Below are positions 26,117 to 35,191 of a DNA stretch of 64,000 nucleotides, piece by piece. The notes beneath the pieces are model-generated. The model made no database searches. It was not told where the DNA came from and saw only the letters and a program-made list of their open reading frames with translations. Source of the stretch: Catelliglobosispora koreensis DSM 44566 (GTDB lineage Bacteria > Actinomycetota > Actinomycetes > Mycobacteriales > Micromonosporaceae); assembly GCF_000379685.1 (NCBI RefSeq), contig NZ_KB903253.1, forward strand, positions 124,001-188,000, given 5' to 3'. How positions within the stretch are numbered: position 1 is the stretch's first letter; every line of letters begins with the position of its first letter. The translations under genes and the position numbers were made by a program.

Positions 26117-26154
26117 GGTTCCGGCGTCGGTGCGCGGCGCCGGAACCCTTTTTT
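26117..26154 (+). terminator. Rho-independent terminator
   Basis: 10-bp perfect stem (26117-26126 with 26138-26147) and a T6 run (26149-26154). It ends the metalloprotease gene and abuts the convergent glycosidase stop. Confidence 0.85.
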
Positions 26155-26155
26155 C

Positions 26156-27226
26156 TCAGCTCTGCCGCAGGGCCGGCATCGGGATCGCGATGCTGAAAGC
26201 CGTTGCGCCAGCACCCATTCCACCCTCGCAGGTGTTCGGCGGAACCGTGCCGATGCCCCGGGTTGCCGGGCGTTCCGCGGCCCAGAACATCAGCCCGAGC
26301 ATCCCCGGTGTGGTGCCCGCGCCGTTGGGCGCGACAGTTTGGACATACGGCCCCACCGCCTTTTGCACCGAGCTGCTGAAGTTGGTGCACTCCGGCAGCG
26401 GCGACCGTCCATAAGCGACATACAGGCTGCCCGTGAACTTCGCTGGCGCTAGTGGCGGAATTGGCGGGGAGTAGTTGGATTTGCCGTCCACGTGTTCCTG
26501 CCAGTGCCCTTGCGCGGCCGAAGCTGACGGCTGACGGGCCGGCACCATCGCGTTGGCGTAGTCGAGCACCGGAGCGTCAGTGCGCAGCCAGTCGGCCGTC
26601 GCCTTGCGGTTGATGTCGATCAGATAGCGGTCACCGGCCGCGACGTCGATGGTCAGCCGTGCGCGATGGTCCGATCCGGACGCGTCGTAGGGATGCACGG
26701 CACGGTAGGCACTGATGAACGCCTGGAGCCCGGTCAGGTTCGGGTTGGTGCTGCGCTCGTAATCAATCTCCACCCCTACCCCGAACTGCGAGGCCATCGC
26801 GGCGGCCCGCTGCCCGAGCAGGCTGGCGTTGCTAGCGAGGGCGGTGTCCCAGTCGTCGGCGTAGGTGAATCCGCCGATGGAGAACATGACGCGGATGCCC
26901 CGTGATTTGAAATAGTTCACGATGTCCGTGTTCATCCCGCGGGGGATGCCGTTGAGGTTGCCGGCGTCGGTGGTCTGGTTGAGCAGCCGCAGTGGGTTGA
27001 CGAAGCTGAGCACGACAAGGTTGACCGAGGGCCGCCCATCGCCCCGGTCGATCAGCCAGTGATTCTGGCTGTCGAATTGCGCGACCGAACGCACGGTCGC
27101 CCAGGTGCAGAAATCGTCGCTGCAGTGCCACGCACCGAAGATCTGCATTGGCGTGGCGGCCGCCGCGGGCGCGGGGACCACCCCGAGCCCCAGCAACGCC
27201 ACTAGAAAGAAAGTTAAACGTTTCAT
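26156..27226 (-). CDS. Secreted GH18-type glycosyl hydrolase
   Basis: 356 residues. Signal peptide (1-24), then a TIM-barrel with GH18-like blocks: 'LVVLSFVNPLRLLNQT' (strand 2), 'GIRVMFSIGGFTY' (strand 3 SxGG) and 'GVGVEIDYERS' (strand 4 DxxDxDxE-like: ExDxE with the proton donor Glu). The first two Asp of the canonical motif are altered, so chitinase activity is less certain than for the gene at 35979. No chitin-binding module is present. Confidence 0.72.
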   Translation of the reverse strand: MKRLTFFLVALLGLGVVPAPAAAATPMQIFGAWHCSDDFCTWATVRSVAQFDSQNHWLIDRGDGRPSVNLVVLSFVNPLRLLNQTTDAGNLNGIPRGMNTDIVNYFKSRGIRVMFSIGGFTYADDWDTALASNASLLGQRAAAMASQFGVGVEIDYERSTNPNLTGLQAFISAYRAVHPYDASGSDHRARLTIDVAAGDRYLIDINRKATADWLRTDAPVLDYANAMVPARQPSASAAQGHWQEHVDGKSNYSPPIPPLAPAKFTGSLYVAYGRSPLPECTNFSSSVQKAVGPYVQTVAPNGAGTTPGMLGLMFWAAERPATRGIGTVPPNTCEGGMGAGATAFSIAIPMPALRQS

Positions 27227-27294
27227 GTCCTATAGGCGTCTGCCGATGCCGGACCGTCACTGTGACGAATTTTGATGACCCGGCGCTGAGGTAA

Positions 27295-27329
27295 GTGGGA
27301 CCAGCCTGGCGCACCCCTGCTGGTCCCAC
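27295..27329 (-). terminator. Hairpin downstream of the CaX gene
   Basis: Perfect 11-bp stem (27295-27305 with 27319-27329), 13-nt loop, just past the minus-strand CaX stop (27337). The T run is weak. Confidence 0.55.
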
Positions 27330-27336
27330 CACCGTC

Positions 27337-28452
27337 TTAGGGCACCGTCGTGAGCACGAGAAACGCCGCCAGAATGGCGAGATGGATCGAGCCATTGAGC
27401 AGGGTCGCCCGTCCTGGAACGATCGTCAGCGTTCCTACCACGATCGTCAGCGCGAGCAGCGCCATATGGATCGGGCCCAGTCCTAAGATCAGCGGTCCGT
27501 CAAGCCACACCGACGCGAGCGCCACGGCTGGAATGGTCAGGCCGATGCTGGCGATCGCCGATCCCACGGCGAGGTTGAGGCTGACTTGAATCCGGTCGCG
27601 CCGCGCCGCACGCACGGCGGCCATGCCTTCGGGCAGCAGCACGAGCAGGGCGATCACCACACCAACCACTCCGGCCGGTAAGCCCGCGGCCGCGACTGAA
27701 TCCTCAATGGACGGGGAGATGAGCTTCGCGTCGCCAACGACCGCCACCATCGCCACGACGAGGAACCCGAGGCTGAGCATGCTCGCCCTGATGCTCGGGA
27801 GCCCGTGGGCATCCTCGGCCGCGGTGTCGATGACGGTCCCGTCGGTCGCGATCGGCTGGAAGAAGTCGCGGTGCCGCTTTGTCTGTGTGAGCACGAACAG
27901 GCCGTAGAGCGCGAGCGAAGCGACGCCAGCGAAGGCCAGCTGCGCCGGAGCGAATTCCGGTCCAGGCTGACTGGTCGTGAAGGTCGGCAGCACCAGTGAG
28001 AGCGTCGCGATGGTCGCGACCGTCGCCCACGCGGCACCCGTTCCCTCCGCATTGAACAGTGCCACTTTTCGCCGTAGCGTGCCGGACACGAGCGCCAGTC
28101 CGACGATGCCGTTGCAGGTAATCATGACCGCGGCGAAGACCGTGTCACGGGCGAGGGAGTAACTCTTCGGGCCGCCGGCCGACATGAGCGTCACAATAAG
28201 ACCGACCTCGATGACCGTCACCGCGACAGCGAGGGTCAGCGAGCCCATGGGTTCACCGACCCGGTGCGCGATGACCTCAGCGTGGTGCACAGCGGCCAGG
28301 ACGGCGGCGCCGAGCAGCAGGGCCACGACGATGACACCCGCGATGGGCGGCTTGCGTCCCCAAAGAAGAAACAGCGGAAGCAACGCCGCCACCGGGACGA
28401 TGACTGTCCACGGTGGGGAGAACCGGCCGTCTTTGCCCGCCACAAAATCCAC
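27337..28452 (-). CDS. Calcium/sodium:proton antiporter, ChaA-like
   Basis: 371 residues with about eleven hydrophobic segments. Both alpha repeats of the CaCA superfamily are seen: 'GEPMGSLTLAVAVTVIEVGL' (repeat 1, with the ion-binding Glu) and 'LLPEGMAAVRAARRD...NLAVGSAIASIGLTIP' (repeat 2, with Glu and the GSAIASIG turn). E. coli ChaA exchanges Na+/Ca2+/K+ for protons; the ion here is inferred. GTG 28452 is poor in ribosome-site context; GTG 28443 is the alternative. It diverges from DUF4037 with only 14 bases between start codons. Confidence 0.85.
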   Translation of the reverse strand: MDFVAGKDGRFSPPWTVIVPVAALLPLFLLWGRKPPIAGVIVVALLLGAAVLAAVHHAEVIAHRVGEPMGSLTLAVAVTVIEVGLIVTLMSAGGPKSYSLARDTVFAAVMITCNGIVGLALVSGTLRRKVALFNAEGTGAAWATVATIATLSLVLPTFTTSQPGPEFAPAQLAFAGVASLALYGLFVLTQTKRHRDFFQPIATDGTVIDTAAEDAHGLPSIRASMLSLGFLVVAMVAVVGDAKLISPSIEDSVAAAGLPAGVVGVVIALLVLLPEGMAAVRAARRDRIQVSLNLAVGSAIASIGLTIPAVALASVWLDGPLILGLGPIHMALLALTIVVGTLTIVPGRATLLNGSIHLAILAAFLVLTTVP

Positions 28453-28466
28453 TTTGGCAGAAGATA

Positions 28467-29528
28467 ATGCCTTTCGTGACTGAACTGGCAGGTGCGGCGC
28501 TGTCCGAAGCGTTCTACCGGGAGCTCGTGGCTCCCCTGCTCAACCGCGGGTTTCCCCGCTTGCGCCACTTAGCCGGGAGGCTCGGGTCCGGCTCAGACGT
28601 GCTCGGGCTCGATGACGCGCGCAGCCAGGATCACGACTGGGGCTGTCGGCTCACGCTGCTCGTCGACGCGGCTGATGAGCAGGCCATCGGCGATCTGAGC
28701 GCGTCGCTGGAGCGTGACCTGCCGGAAACGTTCCGGGGCAGGCCGGTGCGCTTCCCGGTGACGTGGAATCCACAGCCCGTGCACCAAACCGAAATCGCGA
28801 CGGTTGAGGCGTTTATCGCGAGCCGCCTGGGGTTGCTGCCGCTCAGCCACCTCGACTGGCTCTGCCTCACCGGGCACAGCGTGCTCGAAGCCGTTGGGGG
28901 GCCGGTGTTTCACGACACGACAGTGGCGTTTGGTCAATGGAAGAGCAAACTCCGGGAGTACCCCCTGGAGGTTGAGGTTTTCAATCTGGCCTCGGCCTGG
29001 CAGAAACTCGCGCAGGGGCTGGCGTTTGTGGGCCGCACGGCCGAAACGGGACAGGAGCTGCAGTCCCGGATGCTCAGCGCCCGGCTCGTCACGGTGCTGA
29101 TGCAGCTGGCCTTCTTCCTAGAGCGGCAATGGATCCCTTATCCAAAGTGGACGGAGAGACTGCTCCCTCTCGCTGAATCACTTACCCCACACCTAGAACA
29201 AGCCGCGACCGCGAAGACCTGGCATGAGCGCGAAGACGGCCTTTGCCGGGCAGCCGATTTCCTAGCCGAGCGGCAGCGGCAACGCGGGCTGCCCGCCGTA
29301 AAGCCAGCGACCGTCCCCTTTTTCGACCGTCCTTACCGGACAGTCGCCAGTGAACTCACCTCGGAACTGCTTGCCCTGATCACCGACCCGGAGCTGAAAC
29401 GCTTGCCGCCCATCGGTTCCATCGAGCTTTGGGTGGACAACACCGACATCCTAGCGCGGCCCGAGCACCGGCCCGCCGTGCTGGAAAGCTACCGCGCGCT
29501 CATTCGTCGCCGCGGCGCAATTGCTTGA
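28467..29528 (+). CDS. DUF4037-domain nucleotidyltransferase-like protein
   Basis: 353 residues. The N-terminal part has 'GSGSDVLGLDDARSQDHDWG' (GSxSD then DxDWG), a minimal-nucleotidyltransferase-like core in which the spaced Asp residues are candidate metal ligands. The C-terminal half is helical, as in DUF4037 proteins ('HEREDGLCRAADFLAERQ'). Natural substrate unknown. ATG 28467 is chosen over the in-frame upstream extension, which overlaps the divergent CaX gene. Its end overlaps the convergent arfB end by 29 bases. Confidence 0.8.
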   Translation: MPFVTELAGAALSEAFYRELVAPLLNRGFPRLRHLAGRLGSGSDVLGLDDARSQDHDWGCRLTLLVDAADEQAIGDLSASLERDLPETFRGRPVRFPVTWNPQPVHQTEIATVEAFIASRLGLLPLSHLDWLCLTGHSVLEAVGGPVFHDTTVAFGQWKSKLREYPLEVEVFNLASAWQKLAQGLAFVGRTAETGQELQSRMLSARLVTVLMQLAFFLERQWIPYPKWTERLLPLAESLTPHLEQAATAKTWHEREDGLCRAADFLAERQRQRGLPAVKPATVPFFDRPYRTVASELTSELLALITDPELKRLPPIGSIELWVDNTDILARPEHRPAVLESYRALIRRRGAIA

Positions 29529-29922
29529 TGGTGGAGCGGCGCTTCTTCGAGGCGATCCGGCGCTCGACGGAACCCTTGCTGGGCTTGGTCGGGCGGCGCG
29601 CCGGCCCCGGCGGTGCGATGGCGTCACGCAACAGCGCGGCCATCCGGGCTCGCGCGGCGACACGGTTTTGCAGCTGCGCCCGGTGTTCGCTCGCGGTGAT
29701 CGTCAGGACTCCGTTGACCAGGCGCGAACCGAGCCGCTCGATGGCACGGTTTCGCAGGTGCTCGGGCAGGCTGGCTGACCGCTGCACATCAAAACTGAGC
29801 TCAACCCGGCTGTCCGTGGTGTTGACGCCCTGGCCACCCGGGCCGGAGCTGCGTGAGAACCGCTCGCCTAGTTCCGCCGCGGGAATGACGAGCCGGTCGC
29901 TCACCTGAAGATCGCCGGTCAC
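29500..29922 (-). CDS. arfB: Ribosome-rescue peptidyl-tRNA hydrolase ArfB
   Basis: 140 residues. The release-factor motif 'SRSSGPGGQGVNTTDSR' carries the catalytic GGQ, and the C-terminal tail 'KKRRSTIKQLRRGDE' is the basic helix that enters the empty mRNA channel of stalled ribosomes. The length matches ArfB (YaeJ), which lacks the codon-recognition domains of release factors. GTG 29922 (VTGDLQVSDRL) fits the family start; ATG 29955 would add 11 residues. Confidence 0.92.
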   Translation of the reverse strand: MTGDLQVSDRLVIPAAELGERFSRSSGPGGQGVNTTDSRVELSFDVQRSASLPEHLRNRAIERLGSRLVNGVLTITASEHRAQLQNRVAARARMAALLRDAIAPPGPARRPTKPSKGSVERRIASKKRRSTIKQLRRGDE

Positions 29923-29981
29923 GCGGACATTATTACCCGGATCCGGGGCGGGCATTCGCACCCGCCCCGGATCGGGGCCGT

Positions 29982-31250
29982 TCACCAGTTTGCTTGCCCG
30001 GGGGGCGTGGGCAAGGACACTGATGACGGGTGAATAACGTAGGTGATGCCGCCGCTCGTATCGAGCCAGGCGGCCTCAAATTCAGCCCTGCCAACAATCT
30101 TGCGGACCGCGGGGTTGTCCACGGCGGCCGGGTCGTTGAGCACGGGCTGCCCGGTCGCGGTGAAACCCACCAACACCAGCAAGTGCCCATTCGTGCCGTA
30201 GCTCAAACCAGGAATCTTGCCCTTCTTGAACGACAGCGACAGGACCAGCGGAATGCCCGCGGCGATGAACTTCTCAGCCTCGTTGAGCGAGCGCAGCCGC
30301 GTCACGAATCCTTCCAAGCCGAACCGGCCGGCGTAGGCGGAGTTGAACGGCCAGTTGCCGCAACCGCTGTAGGTGTAGTCGAAGGTGTTGCGGGCCGCGT
30401 AGTCGACCCAGGGGTCGGCAAAGGACGGGTCGACCCAGGCGTAGTCGGCTGGCGTCGGCCCAGTGCCCCAGTGCGCCACGACCATCGAGGTCGACGTCGG
30501 GCTGCACCAGGCTTCACCGCCGTTGTCCCACTGCGGATAGTGACCGTCGTGCAGGTGCTGCGAATACTGCGGCACCGGCAGCACAACGCCCTGAGCGAGC
30601 GCGGGCGTGCTGGCGGCGACGCTTCCGGGCTCCGGCAGCTGTGAGGCCATCATTCCCATCGAGCGGACCTGTGGCGTCTGCGTTGTCCCAGCTGGACGGT
30701 AGAGGGCGACCTCGACCTGAACACTGGTAACAGCGTGACCCTCCGCCGCGACGAAAGTGTCGACGGAGACAAATCCGTCGGTGTCTCCTTGCAGCGACAC
30801 CGAGGTGCGCGTGATTTCGGTGTCGTCAGCGGCCCAGACGCCCATGATGTACCACTTCGTGGTGTTGCCGAGCTGAGTCACCCCACGAAGGCGGATCTCC
30901 AGCCAGGTGCCACCGGGCGTGCTCGCGGTCCACGAGGCGATCGCTTCGGTCGCGGTGAACCCGACGGGAAGCATCGGTGACGTCCAGGTCGCGTAGTCGT
31001 AGGTGCCCGACGTTCCGGTGACCGGGTCAGTGAAGCTGCGCTGGCCCACGGGAGCCGAGATCGTCAGAGCGCCACCGGCCAGGGCCAGCCCGGCGAGTGT
31101 TCCCGTGCTCAGTTCCGCGTCGCTATTCCACCGTTTGAACAGGACGTTGCGTGTCGTGCTCACGGGTGGTTTCTTCGGCTGCACGGCCGCGGTGTTCGCC
31201 GCGCCCAACGCTGCCAAAGCCGCGAGCTTCAAGGTCGTTCGTCTGTCCAT
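29982..31250 (-). CDS. Secreted C39-like peptidase
   Basis: 422 residues. ATG 31250 (GGAG upstream) gives 'MDRRTTLKLAALAALGAANT', a Tat-type signal (RR then hydrophobic). A beta-sandwich region of about 200 residues follows, then a papain-like C39-2 domain: 'VPQYSQHLHDGHYPQWDNGGEAWCSPTSTSMVV' (Cys nucleophile after W; broken here for length), 'GIPLVLSLS' and 'TNGHLLVLVGFT' (catalytic His). This architecture is common in secreted actinobacterial proteins of unknown target. It follows the deacetylase/GT2 gene by 52 bases in the same direction. Confidence 0.8.
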   Translation of the reverse strand: MDRRTTLKLAALAALGAANTAAVQPKKPPVSTTRNVLFKRWNSDAELSTGTLAGLALAGGALTISAPVGQRSFTDPVTGTSGTYDYATWTSPMLPVGFTATEAIASWTASTPGGTWLEIRLRGVTQLGNTTKWYIMGVWAADDTEITRTSVSLQGDTDGFVSVDTFVAAEGHAVTSVQVEVALYRPAGTTQTPQVRSMGMMASQLPEPGSVAASTPALAQGVVLPVPQYSQHLHDGHYPQWDNGGEAWCSPTSTSMVVAHWGTGPTPADYAWVDPSFADPWVDYAARNTFDYTYSGCGNWPFNSAYAGRFGLEGFVTRLRSLNEAEKFIAAGIPLVLSLSFKKGKIPGLSYGTNGHLLVLVGFTATGQPVLNDPAAVDNPAVRKIVGRAEFEAAWLDTSGGITYVIHPSSVSLPTPPGQANW

Positions 31251-31301
31251 TAACACTCCAGAGGGGGTGGAAAGAAATTTTCCTAGAGCGTGCTCCATCC
31301 G

Positions 31302-33437
31302 TTAATTTCTGGCAAGAGGCCGATCATGCTCATCGTGCGACATCAGCGCGGCGGCCGATCCCGTACGGGCCATGCGGTGCCAGCCGAGCCTGCTGCCGAT
31401 CAGGGCGGTCACGACGGACTGAACGACCACTAGATACATCAGCTGCCGGTAGACGATCTGCTGGAAGGCGATGCTCACCAGCGGGCCGAGCTTTTCCCGG
31501 TCGAGCTTGAGCGCCACCGCCGCCGCGAAACCTTGCAGCGCCAGCAGGCCGATCCAGAACACGGCGATCTGTTGCCACGTAAGGAAAAGCAGGCCATAGA
31601 CGGCGAAGATGTCGACCGCGGGCGCGGTTAGCGGCAGCGCCACCTGGAAAAGGGCCAGATAGGTCAGCCCGATCTTTAGCCGGTTACGTTCACCGACGGC
31701 CCGGCGGTGCTTCCACATCGCTTGCATCGTCCCGTAACACCACCGGTACCGCTGGCGCCACAGTTGCCGCAACGTCGAAGGCGCCTCGGTCCAGGCGATC
31801 GCGTGCTCTTCGTAGGTCACCTTCCACCCGGCCCGGATCACGGCCATGGTCAAGTCGGTGTCCTCGGCGAGCGTGTCGCCCGGAACACCGGCGACATCGT
31901 TCATCACCTCGGCCCGGAACGCCCCGATCGCACCCGGAATTGTCGGCATGCAACCCGCGACATCATAGAACCGCCGGTCGAGGTTGAACCCGATCACATA
32001 TTCCAAATGCTGCCAGCGACCGAGGAAACCCTTGCGGTTAGCGACCTTGGTGTTGCCCGCGATCGCGCCAACACGGGGATCGGCGAACCCTTGCACGAGG
32101 TTGTAGACGGTATCGGGCTGAAAGACGGTGTCTCCGTCCACCAGCACGAACAACTCGCCCCGGGCGGCCCGCATGCCCGTGTTAAGCGCGGCCGGCTTGC
32201 CCGCGTTCGCTTGCTGGATAACGAAAACGTCGGGCAGGCGAAGCCGCCGGACGATGTCAGCGGTGCCATCGCTGGAGCCATCGTCGACGACGATCACTTC
32301 CAGATAGGGGTAGTCGCTTGCCACAAGTGAACGCACGGTCGCCGCGATGTTGGCCGCTTCGTTGTACGCCGGAACGATCACCGACACCGGCACCAGCACC
32401 TCGTAACGCCGGTAAGACCAGCGCCGCTTGACGCGCTTGCGGTGCAGGCGAACCGTAATGAGCTGCACCACCAACCGCAGCACAGCAAGGCTCAACGCGA
32501 TGCCCAGCAGCCACGTCATTCCCGTCGCGACAGCCGAAGCGACCACCTGCGCCCACCGCAACGTCTTGCCCCGCCACTGCTGTGCCGTCGGAGCCGGTGT
32601 CATCGCCGACGGTGCGCCAGCCGCCTTCGACACCGTCTCGAAACGGTAGCCTTTGGCCTTCAGCGCCGGAAGCATAACATCAAGGGCCGCAACGGTTTGG
32701 CTCCGGTCACCGCCACCGTCGTGCATCAGCACGACCGCTCCGGCGACTACCTCCGGTGTACCGGCCTTGACGATCGCATCGGTTCCTGGGCGCTTCCAGT
32801 CCTTAGTGTCCACATCGGACAGCACAGCGACATAGCCCAGCTGAGCGATCTCTTGCAGCGTTTCGAAATCACCATTGGTCAACGCGTCCGCACTGGACGA
32901 AAACGGTGGCCGGAATAGGTTGGTCTGCAAACCCGTCGCGCCAGCGATCGCGTTGCCCGTCAGCGTGATCTCCAGCTGACGCTGCCACGCGGATGTGACC
33001 GCCAGCTCGGCATGCGTGAACGTGTGCGATCCGAGCTCGTGCCCCTCATCGGCGATGCGCCTGGTCAGCTCAGGCTCTTCGTTGACGTTTGCCCCGATGA
33101 CAAAGAAGGTCGCCTTAGCGTCATATTTGGCGAGGATGTCAAGAATCTGCGGCGTCCACTGTGGATCAGGCCCATCGTCAAACGTCAGCGCGATGGTCTT
33201 TTCAGGCATCGACAGGCTCCGGACCGTGGGACCGTCCAGCCTGATCACCGGTCCGGCTTTAAGAGCTTCTTCTGGTACGCGGTCGGCCTGCATATCGCCG
33301 GCCGGCTGATCGCGCCCGGACCCGCCGAGCACGCCGCTGGAATATCCGCCCAGCATCAGCAGGCCGAGCAGGACGACAAGGCCGAGCAGCAGGAGAATCC
33401 AGTGGGCTCTGGGCTGCCTTACTAATCGGTGGCTCAC
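31302..33437 (-). CDS. Polysaccharide deacetylase / family-2 glycosyltransferase fusion
   Basis: 711 residues. One N-terminal membrane helix, a NodB deacetylase domain (about 75-275: 'ALTFDDGPDPQWTP', 'HELGSHTFTHAEL', 'RPPFSSS', 'VVLMHDGGGDRSQTV'), a membrane helix, then a processive GT2 domain with DDGSSDGT, DGDT, 'EDTDL' and 'QRYRWCYGTMQ' (the QxxRW synthase motif), and C-terminal membrane helices. It should polymerise an N-acetylhexosamine-like sugar and de-N-acetylate it across the membrane (inference from the two domains). GTG 33437 overlaps the preceding stop by GTGA. Confidence 0.9.
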   Translation of the reverse strand: MSHRLVRQPRAHWILLLLGLVVLLGLLMLGGYSSGVLGGSGRDQPAGDMQADRVPEEALKAGPVIRLDGPTVRSLSMPEKTIALTFDDGPDPQWTPQILDILAKYDAKATFFVIGANVNEEPELTRRIADEGHELGSHTFTHAELAVTSAWQRQLEITLTGNAIAGATGLQTNLFRPPFSSSADALTNGDFETLQEIAQLGYVAVLSDVDTKDWKRPGTDAIVKAGTPEVVAGAVVLMHDGGGDRSQTVAALDVMLPALKAKGYRFETVSKAAGAPSAMTPAPTAQQWRGKTLRWAQVVASAVATGMTWLLGIALSLAVLRLVVQLITVRLHRKRVKRRWSYRRYEVLVPVSVIVPAYNEAANIAATVRSLVASDYPYLEVIVVDDGSSDGTADIVRRLRLPDVFVIQQANAGKPAALNTGMRAARGELFVLVDGDTVFQPDTVYNLVQGFADPRVGAIAGNTKVANRKGFLGRWQHLEYVIGFNLDRRFYDVAGCMPTIPGAIGAFRAEVMNDVAGVPGDTLAEDTDLTMAVIRAGWKVTYEEHAIAWTEAPSTLRQLWRQRYRWCYGTMQAMWKHRRAVGERNRLKIGLTYLALFQVALPLTAPAVDIFAVYGLLFLTWQQIAVFWIGLLALQGFAAAVALKLDREKLGPLVSIAFQQIVYRQLMYLVVVQSVVTALIGSRLGWHRMARTGSAAALMSHDEHDRPLARN

Positions 33438-33808
33438 GGCTTGCCGGGGGTCTTCGACGGCCGTCCGTGGCCGTTGCCGTTGCCGTTCCCGTTTCCGGGA
33501 GGGGTGGTGGCCGGCACAGTGGCGGGGGTGGCGGTCGGCTTCTGCTGCGGCGTGGCGGAGGTGGGCGCTGGCTCAGGCTCCTGCGCGGGGGTCGCGGCGG
33601 GCTCCGGGTGGGCCGCGTCCGGCCAGCCCGGCAATTGACCTGGTGACCCCGTGAACAGCCCGGCCAGGAGCATGACCAGTCCGGTGACGAGCAGGACCCC
33701 GAGTCCGCTTCCGAGCACCAGGACAGCGCGGCGCCGGCGGCCGGAGCTGTCGACAAATACAGGTCTTCTCACGGTCTTAAACAGCGCCAGAGGGTGAGGT
33801 TTTGTCAC
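33434..33808 (-). CDS. Small membrane protein with Pro/Thr/Gly-rich outer tail
   Basis: 124 residues. A basic N-terminus ('RRPVFVDSSGRRRR') precedes one membrane helix ('AVLVLGSGLGVLLVTGLVMLL'), then a low-complexity Pro/Thr/Ala tail ending in GNGNGNGNGHGRPSK. Its stop overlaps the start of the deacetylase/synthase gene (GTGA), so it is probably its small partner or an assembly factor (inference). It diverges from the ECF sigma factor at 33859. Confidence 0.65.
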   Translation of the reverse strand: MTKPHPLALFKTVRRPVFVDSSGRRRRAVLVLGSGLGVLLVTGLVMLLAGLFTGSPGQLPGWPDAAHPEPAATPAQEPEPAPTSATPQQKPTATPATVPATTPPGNGNGNGNGHGRPSKTPGKP

Positions 33809-33858
33809 ATCGCCGCCCGGCGCTCGCGATCGGGCGTGGGAGAGTGCAGAATCCTCGG

Positions 33859-34443
33859 GTGACCGCGACCGGGCCAGGCCATGCTCAGCCAGACGAATTG
33901 GCGTCTGCGCTCAGCGCTGCCCGCGAAGGTGACGACCAGGCATTTCGCGCCCTATATCAAGCCATTCAGCCCGGTATGTTGCGCTATCTCCAAGTACTCG
34001 TTGGTGCTGATGCTGAAGACGTAGCTTCCGAGACCTGGCTGCATATCGTCAAGGACCTTCATACCTTCCGTGGGGACAGCAACGGTTTCCGTCGGTGGAC
34101 CATCACGATTGCCCGTCACCGTGCGCTAGATCACCTGCGGCACCATCAGAGGCGCCCCTCCGTGGCGACACCGGTGGAAACGCTGGCCGATCTGCCCGAC
34201 CGGGAGGTGACCGAGGACCAGGCGATGCAGCTCGTGTCTACTTCGGAGGCGATGGCGCTGATCGCGTCACTGCCGCCGGACCAGGCAGAGGCCATCCTGC
34301 TGCGGGTCGTGATCGGACTGGACGCGGAGTCATCCGCCAAGGTCTTGGGTAAGCGCGCCGGAGCGGTCCGCACTGCCGCTTACAGGGGGTTACGACGCCT
34401 AAGCGAAGCGCTTGGGCAGCACATTCCGGGCACGGAAGAGTGA
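33859..34443 (+). CDS. ECF-type RNA polymerase sigma factor
   Basis: 194 residues. Region 2 'FRALYQAIQPGMLRYLQVLVGADAEDVASETWLHIVKDL' (split for length) and region 4 'LPPDQAEAILLRVVIGLDAESSAKVLGKRAGAVRTAAYRGLRRL' (split) are both present, with 'AEDVASETW' and 'TIARHRALDHLR' as core signatures. GTG 33859 is preferred; TTG 33802 adds residues that overlap the divergent gene. The next gene starts 35 bases downstream and has one membrane helix, which fits an anti-sigma role. Confidence 0.88.
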   Translation: MTATGPGHAQPDELASALSAAREGDDQAFRALYQAIQPGMLRYLQVLVGADAEDVASETWLHIVKDLHTFRGDSNGFRRWTITIARHRALDHLRHHQRRPSVATPVETLADLPDREVTEDQAMQLVSTSEAMALIASLPPDQAEAILLRVVIGLDAESSAKVLGKRAGAVRTAAYRGLRRLSEALGQHIPGTEE

Positions 34444-34478
34444 CATGAACCGTGGGACTAGACGCTGAAGGGGATGAG

Positions 34479-35126
34479 ATGACCGAGCACCCGCGCCACC
34501 TTGATCGCGAAACCGCTGAGCGACTGCTTAGCGGCGCTTCGTCGACCGCTCATCCCGAGCTGTCTGCCCTGCTGTCCAGCGCTGCCGGCCCGGCCCTGCC
34601 CGGCGAGCTGGCGGGCGAGTCAGCCGCGGTCGCCGCGTTCCTGGCCGCCCGGCGCAATCCGATGCAGCGGCCGCACAGGCTGCGCCGGATGCTCGTTCTC
34701 AAGGTCAGCGCGGTCGTCGCCCTGGTGACGGCGGGCGGACTCGCGTTCGCGTCGGGGACGGGAATCATCCCCTCTCCCTTCCGCCCGACGCCGGTTCCGA
34801 CGGTGTCGTCTCCCGTGCCTAGCGTGCACCCATCGGCTGGCTCGGTAACGCCATCGGCCGCGCCCTCCGCCTCCGATGAGGCGGCGGAAATGGTTAAGGG
34901 CCTTTGCCACGCCTATCTCGCCAAGTCGAGCGAAGACCGCGCGAAGGCGCTCGAAAGCCCCGCGTTCGAGCGGCTCGTGGCCGCCGCGGGCGGGGCGAAT
35001 CAGGTAGACGCGTACTGCGCGGCTCTGCCGGACAAGCCGAAGCCTGAGAAGTCGCACACCCCAGGCAACGACGGCCAGGTCCCTGGCGGACGCCCGTCCG
35101 CACCACCCAGTAACGCCAAGCGGTGA
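34479..35126 (+). CDS. Putative membrane anti-sigma-like protein
   Basis: 215 residues. The N-terminal cytoplasmic part ('HLDRETAERLLSGASSTAHPEL') is followed by one membrane helix ('MLVLKVSAVVALVTAGGLAF'), a Pro/Ser-rich outer linker and a helical domain with two Cys ('KGLCHAYLAKSSED', 'DAYCAALPDKPK'). It lies directly behind the ECF sigma gene, so an anti-sigma role is likely by position. It lacks the zinc-binding HxxxCxxC signature. ATG 34479 follows GAAGGGG. Confidence 0.65.
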   Translation: MTEHPRHLDRETAERLLSGASSTAHPELSALLSSAAGPALPGELAGESAAVAAFLAARRNPMQRPHRLRRMLVLKVSAVVALVTAGGLAFASGTGIIPSPFRPTPVPTVSSPVPSVHPSAGSVTPSAAPSASDEAAEMVKGLCHAYLAKSSEDRAKALESPAFERLVAAAGGANQVDAYCAALPDKPKPEKSHTPGNDGQVPGGRPSAPPSNAKR

Positions 35127-35191
35127 CACAAAGCCGGGTCGTGGCGCTGTAGGAGGTGAACCCTCACCAGCCTTCGACAAGGAACCCTTAC

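Noticed and set aside
26156-27226. Calling the gene at 26156 a definite chitinase
   Set aside because: The acidic motif reads GVEIDYE rather than DGxDxDxE, so only the fold type is claimed.
33802-33858. TTG start of the ECF sigma factor at 33802
   Set aside because: It overlaps the divergent gene start at 33808, and sigma homology begins after 33859.
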